Shown here piece by piece: positions 1 through 6,033 of a DNA stretch of 12,447 nt. The notes beneath the pieces are model-generated. The model was not told where the DNA came from, ran no database searches, and worked only from the letters and a program-made list of their open reading frames with translations. A program made the translations under genes and the position numbers. Origin of the DNA: RYN-417 sp043743105 (GTDB lineage: Bacteria; Patescibacteriota; Saccharimonadia; Saccharimonadales; JACDBH01); NCBI GenBank assembly GCA_043743105.1, contig JAYTXD010000013.1, forward strand, positions 1 through 12,447, read 5' to 3'. Position 1 is the stretch's first letter; each line of letters opens with the position of its first letter.

Positions 1-86
1 ATTAGTGTTGTAACTTCATTTAACCAGATTGAGCAAACGAGATGTCCTTTTATGTTGTTTTTGAATCTTGAGTGGATAGATTGGGA

Positions 87-111
87 GTGGAATGTAGGGG
101 ACCTGTTCCAC
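87..111. repeat. Dyad at the rnpB -35 region
   Basis: GTGGAA (87-92) pairs with TTCCAC (106-111), and an inner AGG can pair with CCT. The right arm coincides with the weak -35 of the rnpB promoter, so it could be an operator or the end of an upstream transcript. No T-tract follows. Positions 1-86 show nothing I can name. Confidence 0.3.
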
Positions 112-134
112 GAAGGTAATGTTTATGCTATAAT
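106..134 (+). promoter_or_regulatory. rnpB promoter with extended -10
   Basis: TATAAT at 129-134 is preceded by TG at 126-127, which makes an extended -10. The -35 (TTCCAC, 106-111) is weak and lies 17 bp upstream. The predicted start, about 141, is exactly where the P1 helix of the RNase P RNA begins, which supports the call. Confidence 0.8.
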
Positions 135-140
135 AGTATA

Positions 141-502
141 GTCAGATTTTCGGCTAGTCGCCGTCTCGCAAGAGAGGGAGGAAAGTCCGGGCAGCATAGG
201 GAAGTACTGTTGCTAACGGCAACCAAGAGAAATCTTAGGGAAAGTGCCACAGAAACGATACCGCCAACCAGCTCGTTAAGAGTGAGGGGTAAGGATGAAA
301 CGAGTGAGGTAAGAGCTCACAGCATCTTATGGTGACATAGGACGAAGGTAAACCCAGTACGTTGCAAGGAGATATGTCTCATCAAGGTTTCCCGCCGAGG
401 CATGTTACAAGAACCGCTCGAGCTCATGAGCAATTGTGAGCCTAGATAGATGATTAGCCCCCGTCAAAAGGTACAAAACCCGGCTTATAGATTGTCTGAC
501 AT
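141..502 (+). ncRNA. rnpB: RNase P RNA, bacterial class A
   Basis: This is the catalytic RNA of ribonuclease P, which removes 5' leaders from pre-tRNAs together with RnpA. Conserved region I, GAGGAAAGTCCGGGC, is at 178-192. The P10-P11 segment GGTAAGAGCTCAC is near 309-321 and the conserved region IV segment GAAGGTAAACCC is near 344-355. Conserved region V is at 473-490 and ends in CCCGGCTTATAG. The ends pair as helix P1: GTCAGA (141-146) with TCTGAC (495-500). The length of about 360 nt is normal for class A. One oddity is that region V reads ACAAAA where most bacteria have ACAGAA. The gene converges on the ribosomal protein operon. Confidence 0.95.
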
Positions 503-505
503 AAT

Positions 506-536
506 AAAAACCGCCCCCTAAAGGAGCGGTTTTTTA
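506..536. terminator. Bidirectional terminator between rnpB and rplT
   Basis: The arms 506-517 and 523-534 form a 12-pair stem with one mismatch and a five-base loop. A-rich and T-rich flanks give a U-tract on both strands, so it can stop rnpB from the left and the infC-rpmI-rplT transcript from the right. The rplT stop codon is 17 bp away. Confidence 0.9.
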
Positions 537-552
537 GTTCTTCAATATCTCG

Positions 553-897
553 TTATTTCTGAGCGGCTTTGACGACGGCAGTGAAGGCTGCAGGTTCGTT
601 GACGGCTAGTTCACTCAACACTTTACGGTCAAGGGTAATACCAGCAGTTTTTAAAGCGTTTATTAGCTTAGAGTATGTCGTGTCGTTGAGGTGGGCAGCT
701 GCATTAATGCGAGCATTCCATAACTGGCGGAAAGTACGCTTCTTGAGTTTGCGGTCGCGGGTTGCGTTCTGCATACCCTTGACGATTGCTTGGCGGCCGC
801 GGCGGATACTGCTGCGGTTTGAAAGGGTCATGCCCTTGGTTGCTTTGCGGATTTTCTGGTGACGTTGGTGGCTGGTTACGCCTCTTTTTACGCGCAT
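553..897 (-). CDS. rplT: Large ribosomal subunit protein bL20
   Basis: bL20 binds 23S rRNA early in 50S assembly and in many bacteria represses its own operon by binding leader mRNA. The 114 residues match the usual length of about 118. The N-terminus begins MRVKRGV and continues as a long basic helix rich in Arg and Lys. The body contains RKLKKRTFRQLWNARINAA (about residues 50-68), a family signature, followed by the globular C-terminal half. The start ATG at 897 follows an AGGAG seven bases upstream, inside the end of rpmI. It is the last gene of the infC-rpmI-rplT operon, two bases after rpmI, and ends just before the shared terminator. Nothing is unusual. Confidence 0.98.
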   Translation of the reverse strand: MRVKRGVTSHQRHQKIRKATKGMTLSNRSSIRRGRQAIVKGMQNATRDRKLKKRTFRQLWNARINAAAHLNDTTYSKLINALKTAGITLDRKVLSELAVNEPAAFTAVVKAAQK

Positions 898-899
898 TA

Positions 900-1094
900 T
901 TAGGCTCCTATTACAAGTTTAAGGTTTTTAGCAGTCTTGCCGGTCATTTGTTTCATGCCTGCAAAGCCACGCTTGCGGCTGGCTGATTTGTGTTGCAAAA
1001 GGTGATTGCCACCAGCGTGGCGCACTAGTACTTTAGCGTTCTTTGTGATGCGCACACGCTTAGCAGTTCCTTTGTGAGTCTTGAGCTTTGGCAT
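900..1094 (-). CDS. rpmI: Large ribosomal subunit protein bL35
   Basis: bL35 is a small basic protein of the 50S subunit. The 64 residues begin MPKLKTHKGTAKR, a strong family signature, followed by the KVLVRHAGGNHLL segment and a basic tail. This is the normal length. A Shine-Dalgarno AAGGA lies six bases before the ATG. The 86-bp gap after infC contains a plausible internal promoter, so rpmI-rplT may be transcribed both from the infC promoter and separately, as in other bacteria where bL20 regulates the two genes. The gene is two bases upstream of rplT, so translation is probably coupled. Confidence 0.97.
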   Translation of the reverse strand: MPKLKTHKGTAKRVRITKNAKVLVRHAGGNHLLQHKSASRKRGFAGMKQMTGKTAKNLKLVIGA

Positions 1095-1130
1095 AACTTT
1101 TCCTTAACTTGATAATTAACTTTAACCTGT

Positions 1131-1160
1131 ATTGTAACACCTTAGGGGGCGGTTTGTCTA
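1131..1160 (-). promoter_or_regulatory. Probable internal promoter for rpmI-rplT
   Basis: On the minus strand TAGACA (1155-1160) and TACAAT (1131-1136) are separated by 18 bp. The predicted start near 1124 leaves a leader of about 30 nt before rpmI. The spacer holds AACCGCCCCCTAA, the same sequence as the left arm of the rnpB terminator, but without a matching right arm. Confidence 0.5.
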
Positions 1161-1180
1161 ATATTTATAGTGCAAATTCT

Positions 1181-1747
1181 TTAGATACTAAAGGTTGCAG
1201 GTTTTTCTTCGTTTGTCTCAGGCTTAACAACTGGTTTAGCGCCGGTTCCACGGATCATAAAAATAAGTTGTTTGCCGTTTAACTGGGGTGCAGAGTCAAC
1301 CGCAATCGTTCCATTAAAGCTATCAATCAGCTTTTCGGCCAGCTTAAAGCCTAGTTCGCGGTGAGCGTTTTCGCGGCCACGATAAACAACGGCTATCTTT
1401 ACCTTGTCGCCATTATCCAAAAATCCCTGGACTTTACGGAGCTTAACAGCCATATCATTTTCGCCAATCTTGAGCCCAAAACGCATCTGTTTTACTTCTT
1501 GTACCTTAACATTGCGCTTGTTTTTTTGGAGCTGCTTTTCGCGCTGGTAGTTGTACTTGCCGTAGTCGACAATCTTGCAAACGGGTGGGTTAGCATCAGG
1601 TGAAACCTCAACAAGGTCGAGTCCAGCATCCTGGGCAGCACGCAGAGCTTCCGAACGTGACATAACACCAAGGTTTTCACCATGTTCGTCTAGTACGCGT
1701 AATTCGTTTGCACGGATCTGCTCGTTAATACGGGTGAACTTGCTGAT
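1181..1747 (-). CDS. infC: Translation initiation factor IF-3, non-AUG (AUC) start
   Basis: IF-3 binds the 30S subunit, prevents premature 50S joining and checks start codon and initiator tRNA. The family signature INEQIRANELRVLDEHGE is near the N-terminus. PPVCKIVDYGKYNYQREKQ marks the end of the N-domain and the linker, and the C-domain follows (VKEVKQ equivalent, RGRENAH, later APQLNGKQLIFM). I place the start at ATC (1747-1745), which gives 188 residues beginning ISKFTRINEQ and aligns with Bacillus-type IF-3. An ATG at 1807 is in frame, but it lies between the -35 and -10 of a near-consensus promoter, so the transcript cannot contain it. A GAG six bases upstream can serve as a weak Shine-Dalgarno. 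An ATT at 1729 is an alternative start. The last 19 or so residues are a charged extension. Confidence 0.95.
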   Translation of the reverse strand: MSKFTRINEQIRANELRVLDEHGENLGVMSRSEALRAAQDAGLDLVEVSPDANPPVCKIVDYGKYNYQREKQLQKNKRNVKVQEVKQMRFGLKIGENDMAVKLRKVQGFLDNGDKVKIAVVYRGRENAHRELGFKLAEKLIDSFNGTIAVDSAPQLNGKQLIFMIRGTGAKPVVKPETNEEKPATFSI

Positions 1748-1788
1748 TAGATGCTCGCTTTCTTTAAGTTTATAACTATTTGCTAAGA

Positions 1789-1817
1789 ATTTTAACAGAG
1801 GGAGCATTAGAGGTCAA
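1789..1817 (-). promoter_or_regulatory. infC operon promoter
   Basis: On the minus strand TTGACC (1812-1817) and TAAAAT (1789-1794) are exactly 17 bp apart. The predicted start, about 1782, lies 35 nt before the proposed ATC start of infC and downstream of the in-frame ATG at 1807. Confidence 0.75.
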
Positions 1818-1828
1818 CAGAAGCACCC

Positions 1829-1844
1829 GTATGACTACGGGGTT
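1829..1844 (-). terminator. Weak hairpin after the RelE toxin gene
   Basis: Immediately after the toxin stop codon, the minus strand reads CCCGT, a six-base loop, then ACGGG. The tail has few Ts, so termination is probably partial. Read on the plus strand, the same stem is followed by GTTTTAAC. Confidence 0.3.
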
Positions 1845-2102
1845 TTAACGGTAAACCTCACGGCGGTGTTGGACTCGTAAAAGGAGTATCAGATTGTCGT
1901 TGACATCAAATATTACTCTATAAGGTCCTATTCGCCAGCGATAATCACCATCTTTGCTGTTTACTAGTTTTTTTGCGAACGACAGTGGGTCGTCTTGGAT
2001 CAGGAAAAATTTTAGTTTAATGACGATTCGTTTTAGAATAACTCGGTCGAAAGAGCGGAGGTCTTTCTCCGCCTTACCAGATATTTCAAGTTGGTAAGCC
2101 AC
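1845..2102 (-). CDS. RelE/ParE-family toxin
   Basis: This is the toxin of a type II pair. Most RelE relatives cut mRNA on the ribosome, while ParE relatives poison gyrase; the sequence alone does not say which this is. The 85 residues match the family. It starts AYQLEISGKAEKDLRSF, continues with a helical middle and a DYRWRIGPYRVIFDV segment near residues 53-67, which is the core strand signature of the family, and ends in RVQHRREVYR, where basic residues usually contact RNA. It starts with GTG, two bases after the antitoxin stop, so the two are translated together. Co-transcription with the antitoxin is the expected mode of control. Confidence 0.9.
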   Translation of the reverse strand: MAYQLEISGKAEKDLRSFDRVILKRIVIKLKFFLIQDDPLSFAKKLVNSKDGDYRWRIGPYRVIFDVNDNLILLLRVQHRREVYR

Positions 2103-2104
2103 GG

Positions 2105-2362
2105 TTATGCTTCACTCCAGAGATCTCCAAATACCTCATCTGGTGTATAGGTTTTTTTGTCGGCTCGTGCCTCGGCGATACTCTTTACGTACTCTGGATT
2201 CTGCACGGCGAGCATATCCTCTAAAACGTCGATATCGATGAGTGCCGACTCAACCTTACCGCGACGTTTAACTAAAATAATATTTTTATTACCTCGAACA
2301 GCATCAAGAGCTTCAGAAAGGTTCTTACGCATATCTGATGCATCAATTGTTGTAATGCTCAT
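2105..2362 (-). CDS. Phd/YefM-family antitoxin
   Basis: This antitoxin neutralises the adjacent RelE-like toxin and represses the shared promoter. The N-terminal DNA-binding fold is visible as TTIDASDMRKNLSEALDAV followed by NIILVKRRGKVESALIDID, the typical Phd/YefM pattern. The C-terminal 30 residues (AEARADKKTYTPDEVFGDL) would be the toxin-binding tail. I choose ATG 2362 because AAGGAG lies eight bases upstream. An in-frame ATG at 2413 falls between the -35 and -10 of the promoter and cannot be in the mRNA. This gives 85 residues, normal for the family. Confidence 0.92.
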   Translation of the reverse strand: MSITTIDASDMRKNLSEALDAVRGNKNIILVKRRGKVESALIDIDVLEDMLAVQNPEYVKSIAEARADKKTYTPDEVFGDLWSEA

Positions 2363-2381
2363 AAATGTATCTCCTTGGTTA

Positions 2382-2420
2382 GTACGTTTAAATTGTACGT
2401 TTAGAATGTACAATTGTCAA
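2382..2420 (-). promoter_or_regulatory. Consensus promoter with palindromic operator for the Phd/RelE pair
   Basis: On the minus strand TTGACA (2415-2420) and TACAAT (2392-2397) are 17 bp apart. The inverted repeat ATTGTAC (2392-2398) and GTACAAT (2408-2414), nine bases between, fills exactly the spacer plus -10. A direct repeat GTACGTTTA occurs at 2382-2390 and 2395-2403. Both are natural binding sites for an autoregulating antitoxin. Confidence 0.8.
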
Positions 2421-2424
2421 TACG

Positions 2425-3981
2425 CTACAAGTGAGACATGACTTCTTGGACCATTGCGTTTGAGCTGAGTGGGCGGGGGCGATATTGCAATGCTTCGGCA
2501 ACATGCTTAGTGCCGACTTTATCAGAGTTATCGAGGTCGGCAATGGTACGCGCGACTTTAACGGTACGCATGTAGGCCCTTGCACTCAATTGTAGCTGTT
2601 TAGCGGCGGTATCGAGCAGCTGTTTAGCTTCTGGGGTTAGCTGTGCAGCCTGCTTGAGGGCTCTGTTGCCCAGGGATCCATTGAGTTTGGCCTGGTTACT
2701 GATACGCTCGGCTTGAACCTGGCGGGCTTTTTGGACACGGCGGGCAACAACGGCGCTCTTTTCTTCAGACTGTTTAAGGGCCAGCAGAGAAGCATGCTCA
2801 ACCGACTCAACATCAACATATAAGTCAATTCGGTCCAGAATTGGGCCACTCAGCTTCTTTTCGTACTGGGCAATAACGTGCGGAGCACAGATACACTCCT
2901 TGTCAGTACCATAAAAGCCGCAGGGGCACGGGTTTTTGGTGCCAACTAATATAAAGTCGGCCGGAAAGGTCAGCGTATCTTTGGCGCGTGAGATGGTTAT
3001 AACCTTATCCTCAAGTGGCTGGCGCAAGGTTTCAATGGTGCTACGGTTAAACTCTGGGAGTTCATCCAAAAATAGTACGCCGCTGTGCGCCAGACTGACT
3101 TCGCCGGGGCGCGGGTTGGAGCCGCCACCAATAACTGCCACACTGCTAGCGCTATGGTGTGGCGCACGGAAAGGGCGGATAGCAACAATCTGCTCATACT
3201 TGTTGTGGGCGAGGGAATGCAGGTGTGTCACTATCAGCATCTCGTCGCGGGTTAATGTAGGCAAAATAGACGGCAATGCTTTGGCCAGCATACTCTTGCC
3301 AGTACCTGGCGCCCCACTCAGAAGTACGTTATGTTGGCCAGCTGCAGCAATCTCAAGCGCTCGTTTAGCCTGATATTGCCCGATAATATCGCTAAAATCT
3401 AGGTCGTATTGTTGTGCTTCAACCGATTTATTCATGATGCCATCATTAGTTTCGATAACTATAAAGCTGGTGGTGGTTGCGGCAAGGTAGAGGTCCTGCA
3501 GGCTTGTAGCGGCAATAAGACTAATATTTGGGATTAGTTGCGCCTGCGCCATGTTGCCGGCAGGAATAATAAACTGGGTGACGCCGTGATCTTTGGCGGC
3601 CAGGATTTTGCCAATAATGCCGCGTACGCCACGCACCGTTCCGTCTAATCCAAGCTCTCCAAATATGACCGACTGCTCTATGACGTCACTGTGGGCAATT
3701 TGGCCGCTAGTGCACAAAATGGCAACTGCAATACTCAAATCAAAACTACTGCCGTCTTTGGGTATGTCGGCCGGGGCCAGGTTAATGGTAATGCGCTTAC
3801 GAGGCAAGTTTAGCTTGCTGTTACTAAAGGCCCCGCGCAAGCGCTCGCGTGCTTCGTCGACGGCTTTATTGGCAATGCCGACAATCACAATATTGGGCAG
3901 GTTGTTGGAGATGTGGCATTCAATATCCACGAGCGTTCCGCCAAAACCATGATCGATTAAACTTCTAACCCTAACACTCAT
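2425..3981 (-). CDS. comM: ComM/YifB-family Mg-chelatase-like AAA+ ATPase
   Basis: ComM is a hexameric branch-migration helicase that helps incorporate incoming single-stranded DNA during natural transformation. From the chosen start the protein has 518 residues, the family norm being about 505. The N-terminal Lon-protease-like fold shows IVIVGIANKAVDEARERLRGA (split here: IVIVGIANKAV, then DEARERLRGA) and INLAPADIPKDGSSFDLSIA. Walker A GAPGTGKS is at about 223-230 and Walker B VLFLDE at about 302-307. Four cysteines at about 352, 354, 363 and 365 form the zinc-binding insertion, and the arginine finger lies in GPILDRID near 384. The C-terminal domain includes SARAYMRTVKVARTIADLD. The start MSVRVRSL at 3981 fits the family. 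A promoter only ten bases upstream suggests an almost leaderless mRNA. Saccharibacteria usually keep competence genes, so the role fits. Confidence 0.95.
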   Translation of the reverse strand: MSVRVRSLIDHGFGGTLVDIECHISNNLPNIVIVGIANKAVDEARERLRGAFSNSKLNLPRKRITINLAPADIPKDGSSFDLSIAVAILCTSGQIAHSDVIEQSVIFGELGLDGTVRGVRGIIGKILAAKDHGVTQFIIPAGNMAQAQLIPNISLIAATSLQDLYLAATTTSFIVIETNDGIMNKSVEAQQYDLDFSDIIGQYQAKRALEIAAAGQHNVLLSGAPGTGKSMLAKALPSILPTLTRDEMLIVTHLHSLAHNKYEQIVAIRPFRAPHHSASSVAVIGGGSNPRPGEVSLAHSGVLFLDELPEFNRSTIETLRQPLEDKVITISRAKDTLTFPADFILVGTKNPCPCGFYGTDKECICAPHVIAQYEKKLSGPILDRIDLYVDVESVEHASLLALKQSEEKSAVVARRVQKARQVQAERISNQAKLNGSLGNRALKQAAQLTPEAKQLLDTAAKQLQLSARAYMRTVKVARTIADLDNSDKVGTKHVAEALQYRPRPLSSNAMVQEVMSHL

Positions 3982-3991
3982 AATGCCACGC

Positions 3992-4019
3992 ATTGTAGTC
4001 CGAGTTTTTGTAGATGCAA
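3992..4019 (-). promoter_or_regulatory. comM promoter, almost leaderless
   Basis: On the minus strand TTGCAT (4014-4019) and TACAAT (3992-3997) are 16 bp apart. The predicted start, about 3985, leaves a leader of only about three bases before ATG 3981, and no Shine-Dalgarno is present. Confidence 0.55.
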
Positions 4020-4067
4020 GCATAGGCACAAAGGAATATGGAACGGCGTAGGGTATAAAATAAAGAA

Positions 4068-4089
4068 CCGCCAGCTTTATGCTTGGCGG
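4068..4089 (+). ncRNA. Hairpin, possible 5' part of a small RNA
   Basis: CCGCCA (4068-4073) pairs with TGGCGG (4084-4089), with inner GC pairs and a TTTAT loop. A TATAAA at 4054-4059 could be a -10 but has no good -35. Together with the terminator-like hairpin at 4142-4174 this could be a short plus-strand RNA of about 125 nt. Evidence for transcription is weak. Confidence 0.25.
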
Positions 4090-4141
4090 ATCTTGGTTTG
4101 GTGGATAATGTTGATTTTGCTTTTAAAGTTTTGCTTTTGGT

Positions 4142-4192
4142 GGTGATAACAGCTTGCGAGAAACTGTTATCACCGAAGTTCGTTTTTTGTTT
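4142..4192 (+). terminator. Strong hairpin followed by a T-rich tail
   Basis: The arms 4142-4152 and 4164-4174 form a perfect 11-bp stem with an 11-base loop. About ten bases later comes T6GT5 (4183-4194). The arrangement resembles a terminator in plus orientation, although the gap between stem and T-tract is long. No plus-strand gene lies upstream. Confidence 0.45.
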
Positions 4193-4194
4193 TT

Positions 4195-5082
4195 GAGTAC
4201 TTTATTTATTCAAGTACTGGATGTATCTTATACACACCGAAAGGGACTGTCAACATGTTTTTGCTTATATTCCTGTGCATAACTTTTGCCCTAAAATATC
4301 TAAGCAATTCCGTAGGTGATAAACCATACAAAAGTTCGGTTTTATGGTGACACATTTTGCACAAAAAAGCCCAAAATGCTACACAAAACTGTGTGTAGGC
4401 TGAGTACAACTATGGTATTTTTTGCTAACGCAAAATAATTAAAAATGCTGCCCAAGCAACCGTGGTTGTAGCTATGGCCAGTCAGGCATGGTCTAAAAGA
4501 CATGGCTTCTGCGTAACGCGTAGCATGCGCAGTACGCTGCATGCGCGTGAGCCCGAGTATAACGTATTTATGTGTCGTGGGCTGGCTTGCTGGGCTGGCC
4601 GCCACCGGTTGGTCGCAGCCGCAATATCGGAGCTTGCACTAACACAAATATCATTCAAACTTTACATGTTAAGTGGGCCCTATAGACATAGACAAAAGCG
4701 AACACCAGCTGAGAAGTATTTCAGGCCAATCAGTGTATTAAATGTTGCTATCTGGCAGCAGTAAAACCGCATGAAGCATGACGATAAATGGGAACAATTA
4801 TGGTCCGTGGGGGCAGCCATTAGGTAGCACAAACAGCCGCCCAACAAGCACCAAACAGCCACTGCACTTTATAGCCAAACATGACATTTTTTAGATTGTT
4901 TAACTATCAAAAATTGTGCGTAAGACCCGAGCGCTTTGCTTAGGTGTGGATGCTTTTCTGGGGTATAAATATGAGCGAACGGATGTTCGTAAACAACGTT
5001 TATATCATTATGTTATAAAAATTACTACAATAAAATATACCCCCCTAACACTTAACAATTATATTTTATACAACGAAAGTAC
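4195..5082. other. Long stretch without a convincing gene
   Basis: Composition is uneven: 4440-4640 is GC-richer than the AT-rich flanks. The frame 4429-4764 (plus) is open for over 100 codons but has no Shine-Dalgarno, no recognisable motif and an amino acid make-up rich in Cys, His and Arg, unlike its neighbours. I do not call it a gene. Local structures include a TTTTGC/GCAAAA hairpin near 4420, the GC-rich repeats GCATGCGC (twice, near 4523-4546) and GGCTGGC (twice, near 4580-4597), and a CGAAC/GTTCG hairpin near 4977-4990. No tRNA, tmRNA or SRP RNA signature was found on either strand. It may be decayed DNA or hold an unrecognised RNA. Confidence 0.5.
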
Positions 5083-5111
5083 TTGACCCTCAGCAAGCTT
5101 TGACGTAAGAT
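5083..5111 (+). promoter_or_regulatory. Promoter of a structured RNA
   Basis: TTGACC (5083-5088) and TAAGAT (5106-5111) are exactly 17 bp apart. The predicted start near 5118 coincides with the first base of the first hairpin downstream. Confidence 0.6.
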
Positions 5112-5117
5112 GCACCA

Positions 5118-5284
5118 GTAAGCCAAAAAAACAAAAAACTTACAAAAAGTTCTACTTGCCCCGGGAAGGGTGAGATGAGCAACCAACGTAGCGCTCCGTG
5201 CCCCCTAAAGGTGCACCGAGCGGTCAGTCAAAGCTACGGACGATAAGCGCCATACAGTAATTTTTACGGGCGGTTTTATCGTCC
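5118..5284 (+). ncRNA. Structured RNA, free-standing or 5' leader of the downstream membrane protein gene
   Basis: Four hairpins follow one another with little unpaired sequence. H1 pairs GTAAG (5118-5122) with CTTAC (5139-5143) around an A-rich loop. H2 pairs CTTGCCC with GGGTGAG (5155-5174) through two wobbles. H3 closes with CGTAGC (5187-5192) and GCTACG (5233-5238) and has inner helices GCTC/GAGC, GTGC/GCAC and CC/GG capped by CTAAA. H4 pairs GACGATAA (5239-5246) with TTATCGTC (5276-5283), and inside it CGCC/GGCG and GTAA/TTAC. No strong T-tract follows, so transcription may run on through a nine-codon ORF into the gene at 5380. I do not recognise any known riboswitch, 6S RNA, tmRNA or SRP RNA. 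Confidence 0.5.
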
Positions 5285-5322
5285 TAGCTTCTAAGTTTAT
5301 TTAACAAAAAAAGGATCATAAA

Positions 5323-5352
5323 ATGTTACAAAAATACAAAAGAAAACGTTAA
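5323..5352 (+). CDS. Nine-codon leader ORF (MLQKYKRKR)
   Basis: ATG 5323 is preceded by AAAAAAAGGA seven bases upstream, a better ribosome site than that of the downstream gene. The peptide is MLQKYKRKR, ending in TAA 27 bases before the membrane protein start. It lies in the leader after the structured RNA and could control entry of ribosomes to the next gene. A chance ORF of this size is also possible. Confidence 0.35.
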   Translation: MLQKYKRKR

Positions 5353-5379
5353 GTAAAAACTAAAAAAGCGAACAAATAA

Positions 5380-5736
5380 ATGAATAAATTCTATCGGCAA
5401 AAAAAACTCTCAATCGTGCTACTCGGCACGATATCGTTATGCTTGTTCGTTATGAGCACTGACCCGCGGAAACTTTCTGCGTCGTCACTCCTTGTGCCCC
5501 CGATATTACTATTCATCGTTTTGTTTACGCTTTCATTAAGCCTCCTCACGGCTTTTACGGAAGTGCCTAAGGCAAAGCAAAGACTCATGAGCGGTGTACT
5601 CGCCAGTGCGCCGGTCTTGTTACTTTTGCTGGCATCACTTGGCCAACTAACAGGTAAGGACACAATCTTGTCCTTACTCTTTATTGGCGGACTATCAGTG
5701 TACTTTAGCCGCGCTTCAATGGTGCACACGCCGTAA
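5380..5736 (+). CDS. Small four-helix membrane protein, function unknown
   Basis: I do not recognise this 118-residue protein. After a short basic N-terminus (MNKFYRQKK) four hydrophobic segments are visible: about residues 9-26, 37-60, 71-89 and 93-109. They are separated by short loops with charged residues such as TDPRK and TEVPKAKQR, so it is an inner-membrane protein with both ends probably cytoplasmic. No catalytic motif can be seen. The start ATG has only a weak purine-rich site upstream (AAAAAAGCGAA). A structured leader and a short ORF precede it, which suggests control at the RNA level. A terminator follows 27 bp after the stop. Codon use looks native. Confidence 0.65.
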   Translation: MNKFYRQKKLSIVLLGTISLCLFVMSTDPRKLSASSLLVPPILLFIVLFTLSLSLLTAFTEVPKAKQRLMSGVLASAPVLLLLLASLGQLTGKDTILSLLFIGGLSVYFSRASMVHTP

Positions 5737-5762
5737 GCCCGAGTTAAGGTCTTTTGCTCACT

Positions 5763-5793
5763 AAAACCAGCTCATTTGTACAGGCTGGTTTTT
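5763..5793 (+). terminator. Intrinsic terminator of the membrane protein gene
   Basis: AAAACCAGC (5763-5771) pairs with GCTGGTTTT (5784-5792), a perfect nine-base stem with a 12-base loop and a terminal T run. Its 3' edge touches the left end of the MITE-like element. Confidence 0.85.
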
Positions 5794-5960
5794 ATACTGG
5801 ACCTACGCAAAGCTCACTCACCCCCCAGGCCAAATCTGACCATAGTGAAAACTGTTTTTCTTCTCTCGATGTGTATATAGATACATCTTATTCAGATAAA
5901 ACAGTTTTCACTCGGCCATATTTACCCTGGGAACGAGCGATTTTGCGTAAGTCCAGTATA
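5793..5960. mobile_element. 168-bp MITE-like element with terminal inverted repeats
   Basis: The left end (5793-5811, TATACTGGACCTACGCAAA) and the right end (5942-5960) are inverted copies, 18 of 19 bases matching. Both are bordered by TA, as expected for IS630/Tc1-mariner-type insertion at TA. Inside lies a second perfect 15-bp inverted repeat, 5844-5858 with 5898-5912 (AGTGAAAACTGTTTT), around an AT-rich centre with a further imperfect palindrome. It has no coding capacity of note, so it would need a transposase from elsewhere. The 23 bases of its right end recur exactly at 10494-10516. A chance structure is unlikely given that second site. Confidence 0.7.
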
Positions 5961-5994
5961 TGTCTCTACATCGTAATTTGAGGGATTATTACTA

Positions 5995-6023
5995 CTGCTA
6001 TATAAGGTAGTATTTGTTATAAT
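5995..6023 (+). promoter_or_regulatory. Extended -10 promoter, almost leaderless
   Basis: TGTTATAAT (6015-6023) is an extended -10. The -35 (CTGCTA, 5995-6000) is poor, as is common when an extended -10 is present. ATG 6034 follows ten bases after the -10, leaving about a three-base leader and no Shine-Dalgarno. Confidence 0.65.
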
Positions 6024-6033
6024 AGACGCAGTT

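Noticed and set aside
1807..1807. ATG as the start of infC, giving 208 residues
   Set aside because: It lies between the promoter hexamers and encodes an extension not found in IF-3 proteins.
4206..4409. Minus-strand ORF with MCHHKTELLYGLSPTELLRYF
   Set aside because: A CxxH-like start is suggestive, but there is no promoter or Shine-Dalgarno at a suitable distance and no family that I know.
4429..4764. Open frame of over 100 codons on the plus strand
   Set aside because: No ribosome site, no recognisable motif and atypical residue use; overlapping frames on the other strand are equally open.
4195..5380. tmRNA, SRP RNA, 6S RNA or tRNA in the long gene-free stretch
   Set aside because: No T-loop GTTCRA motif, no tmRNA 5' end, no GGAAGCAGCC of SRP RNA and no single long 6S-type hairpin on either strand.
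5754..5981. 75-codon plus-strand ORF
   Set aside because: It runs through the terminator and the MITE-like element and has no ribosome site.
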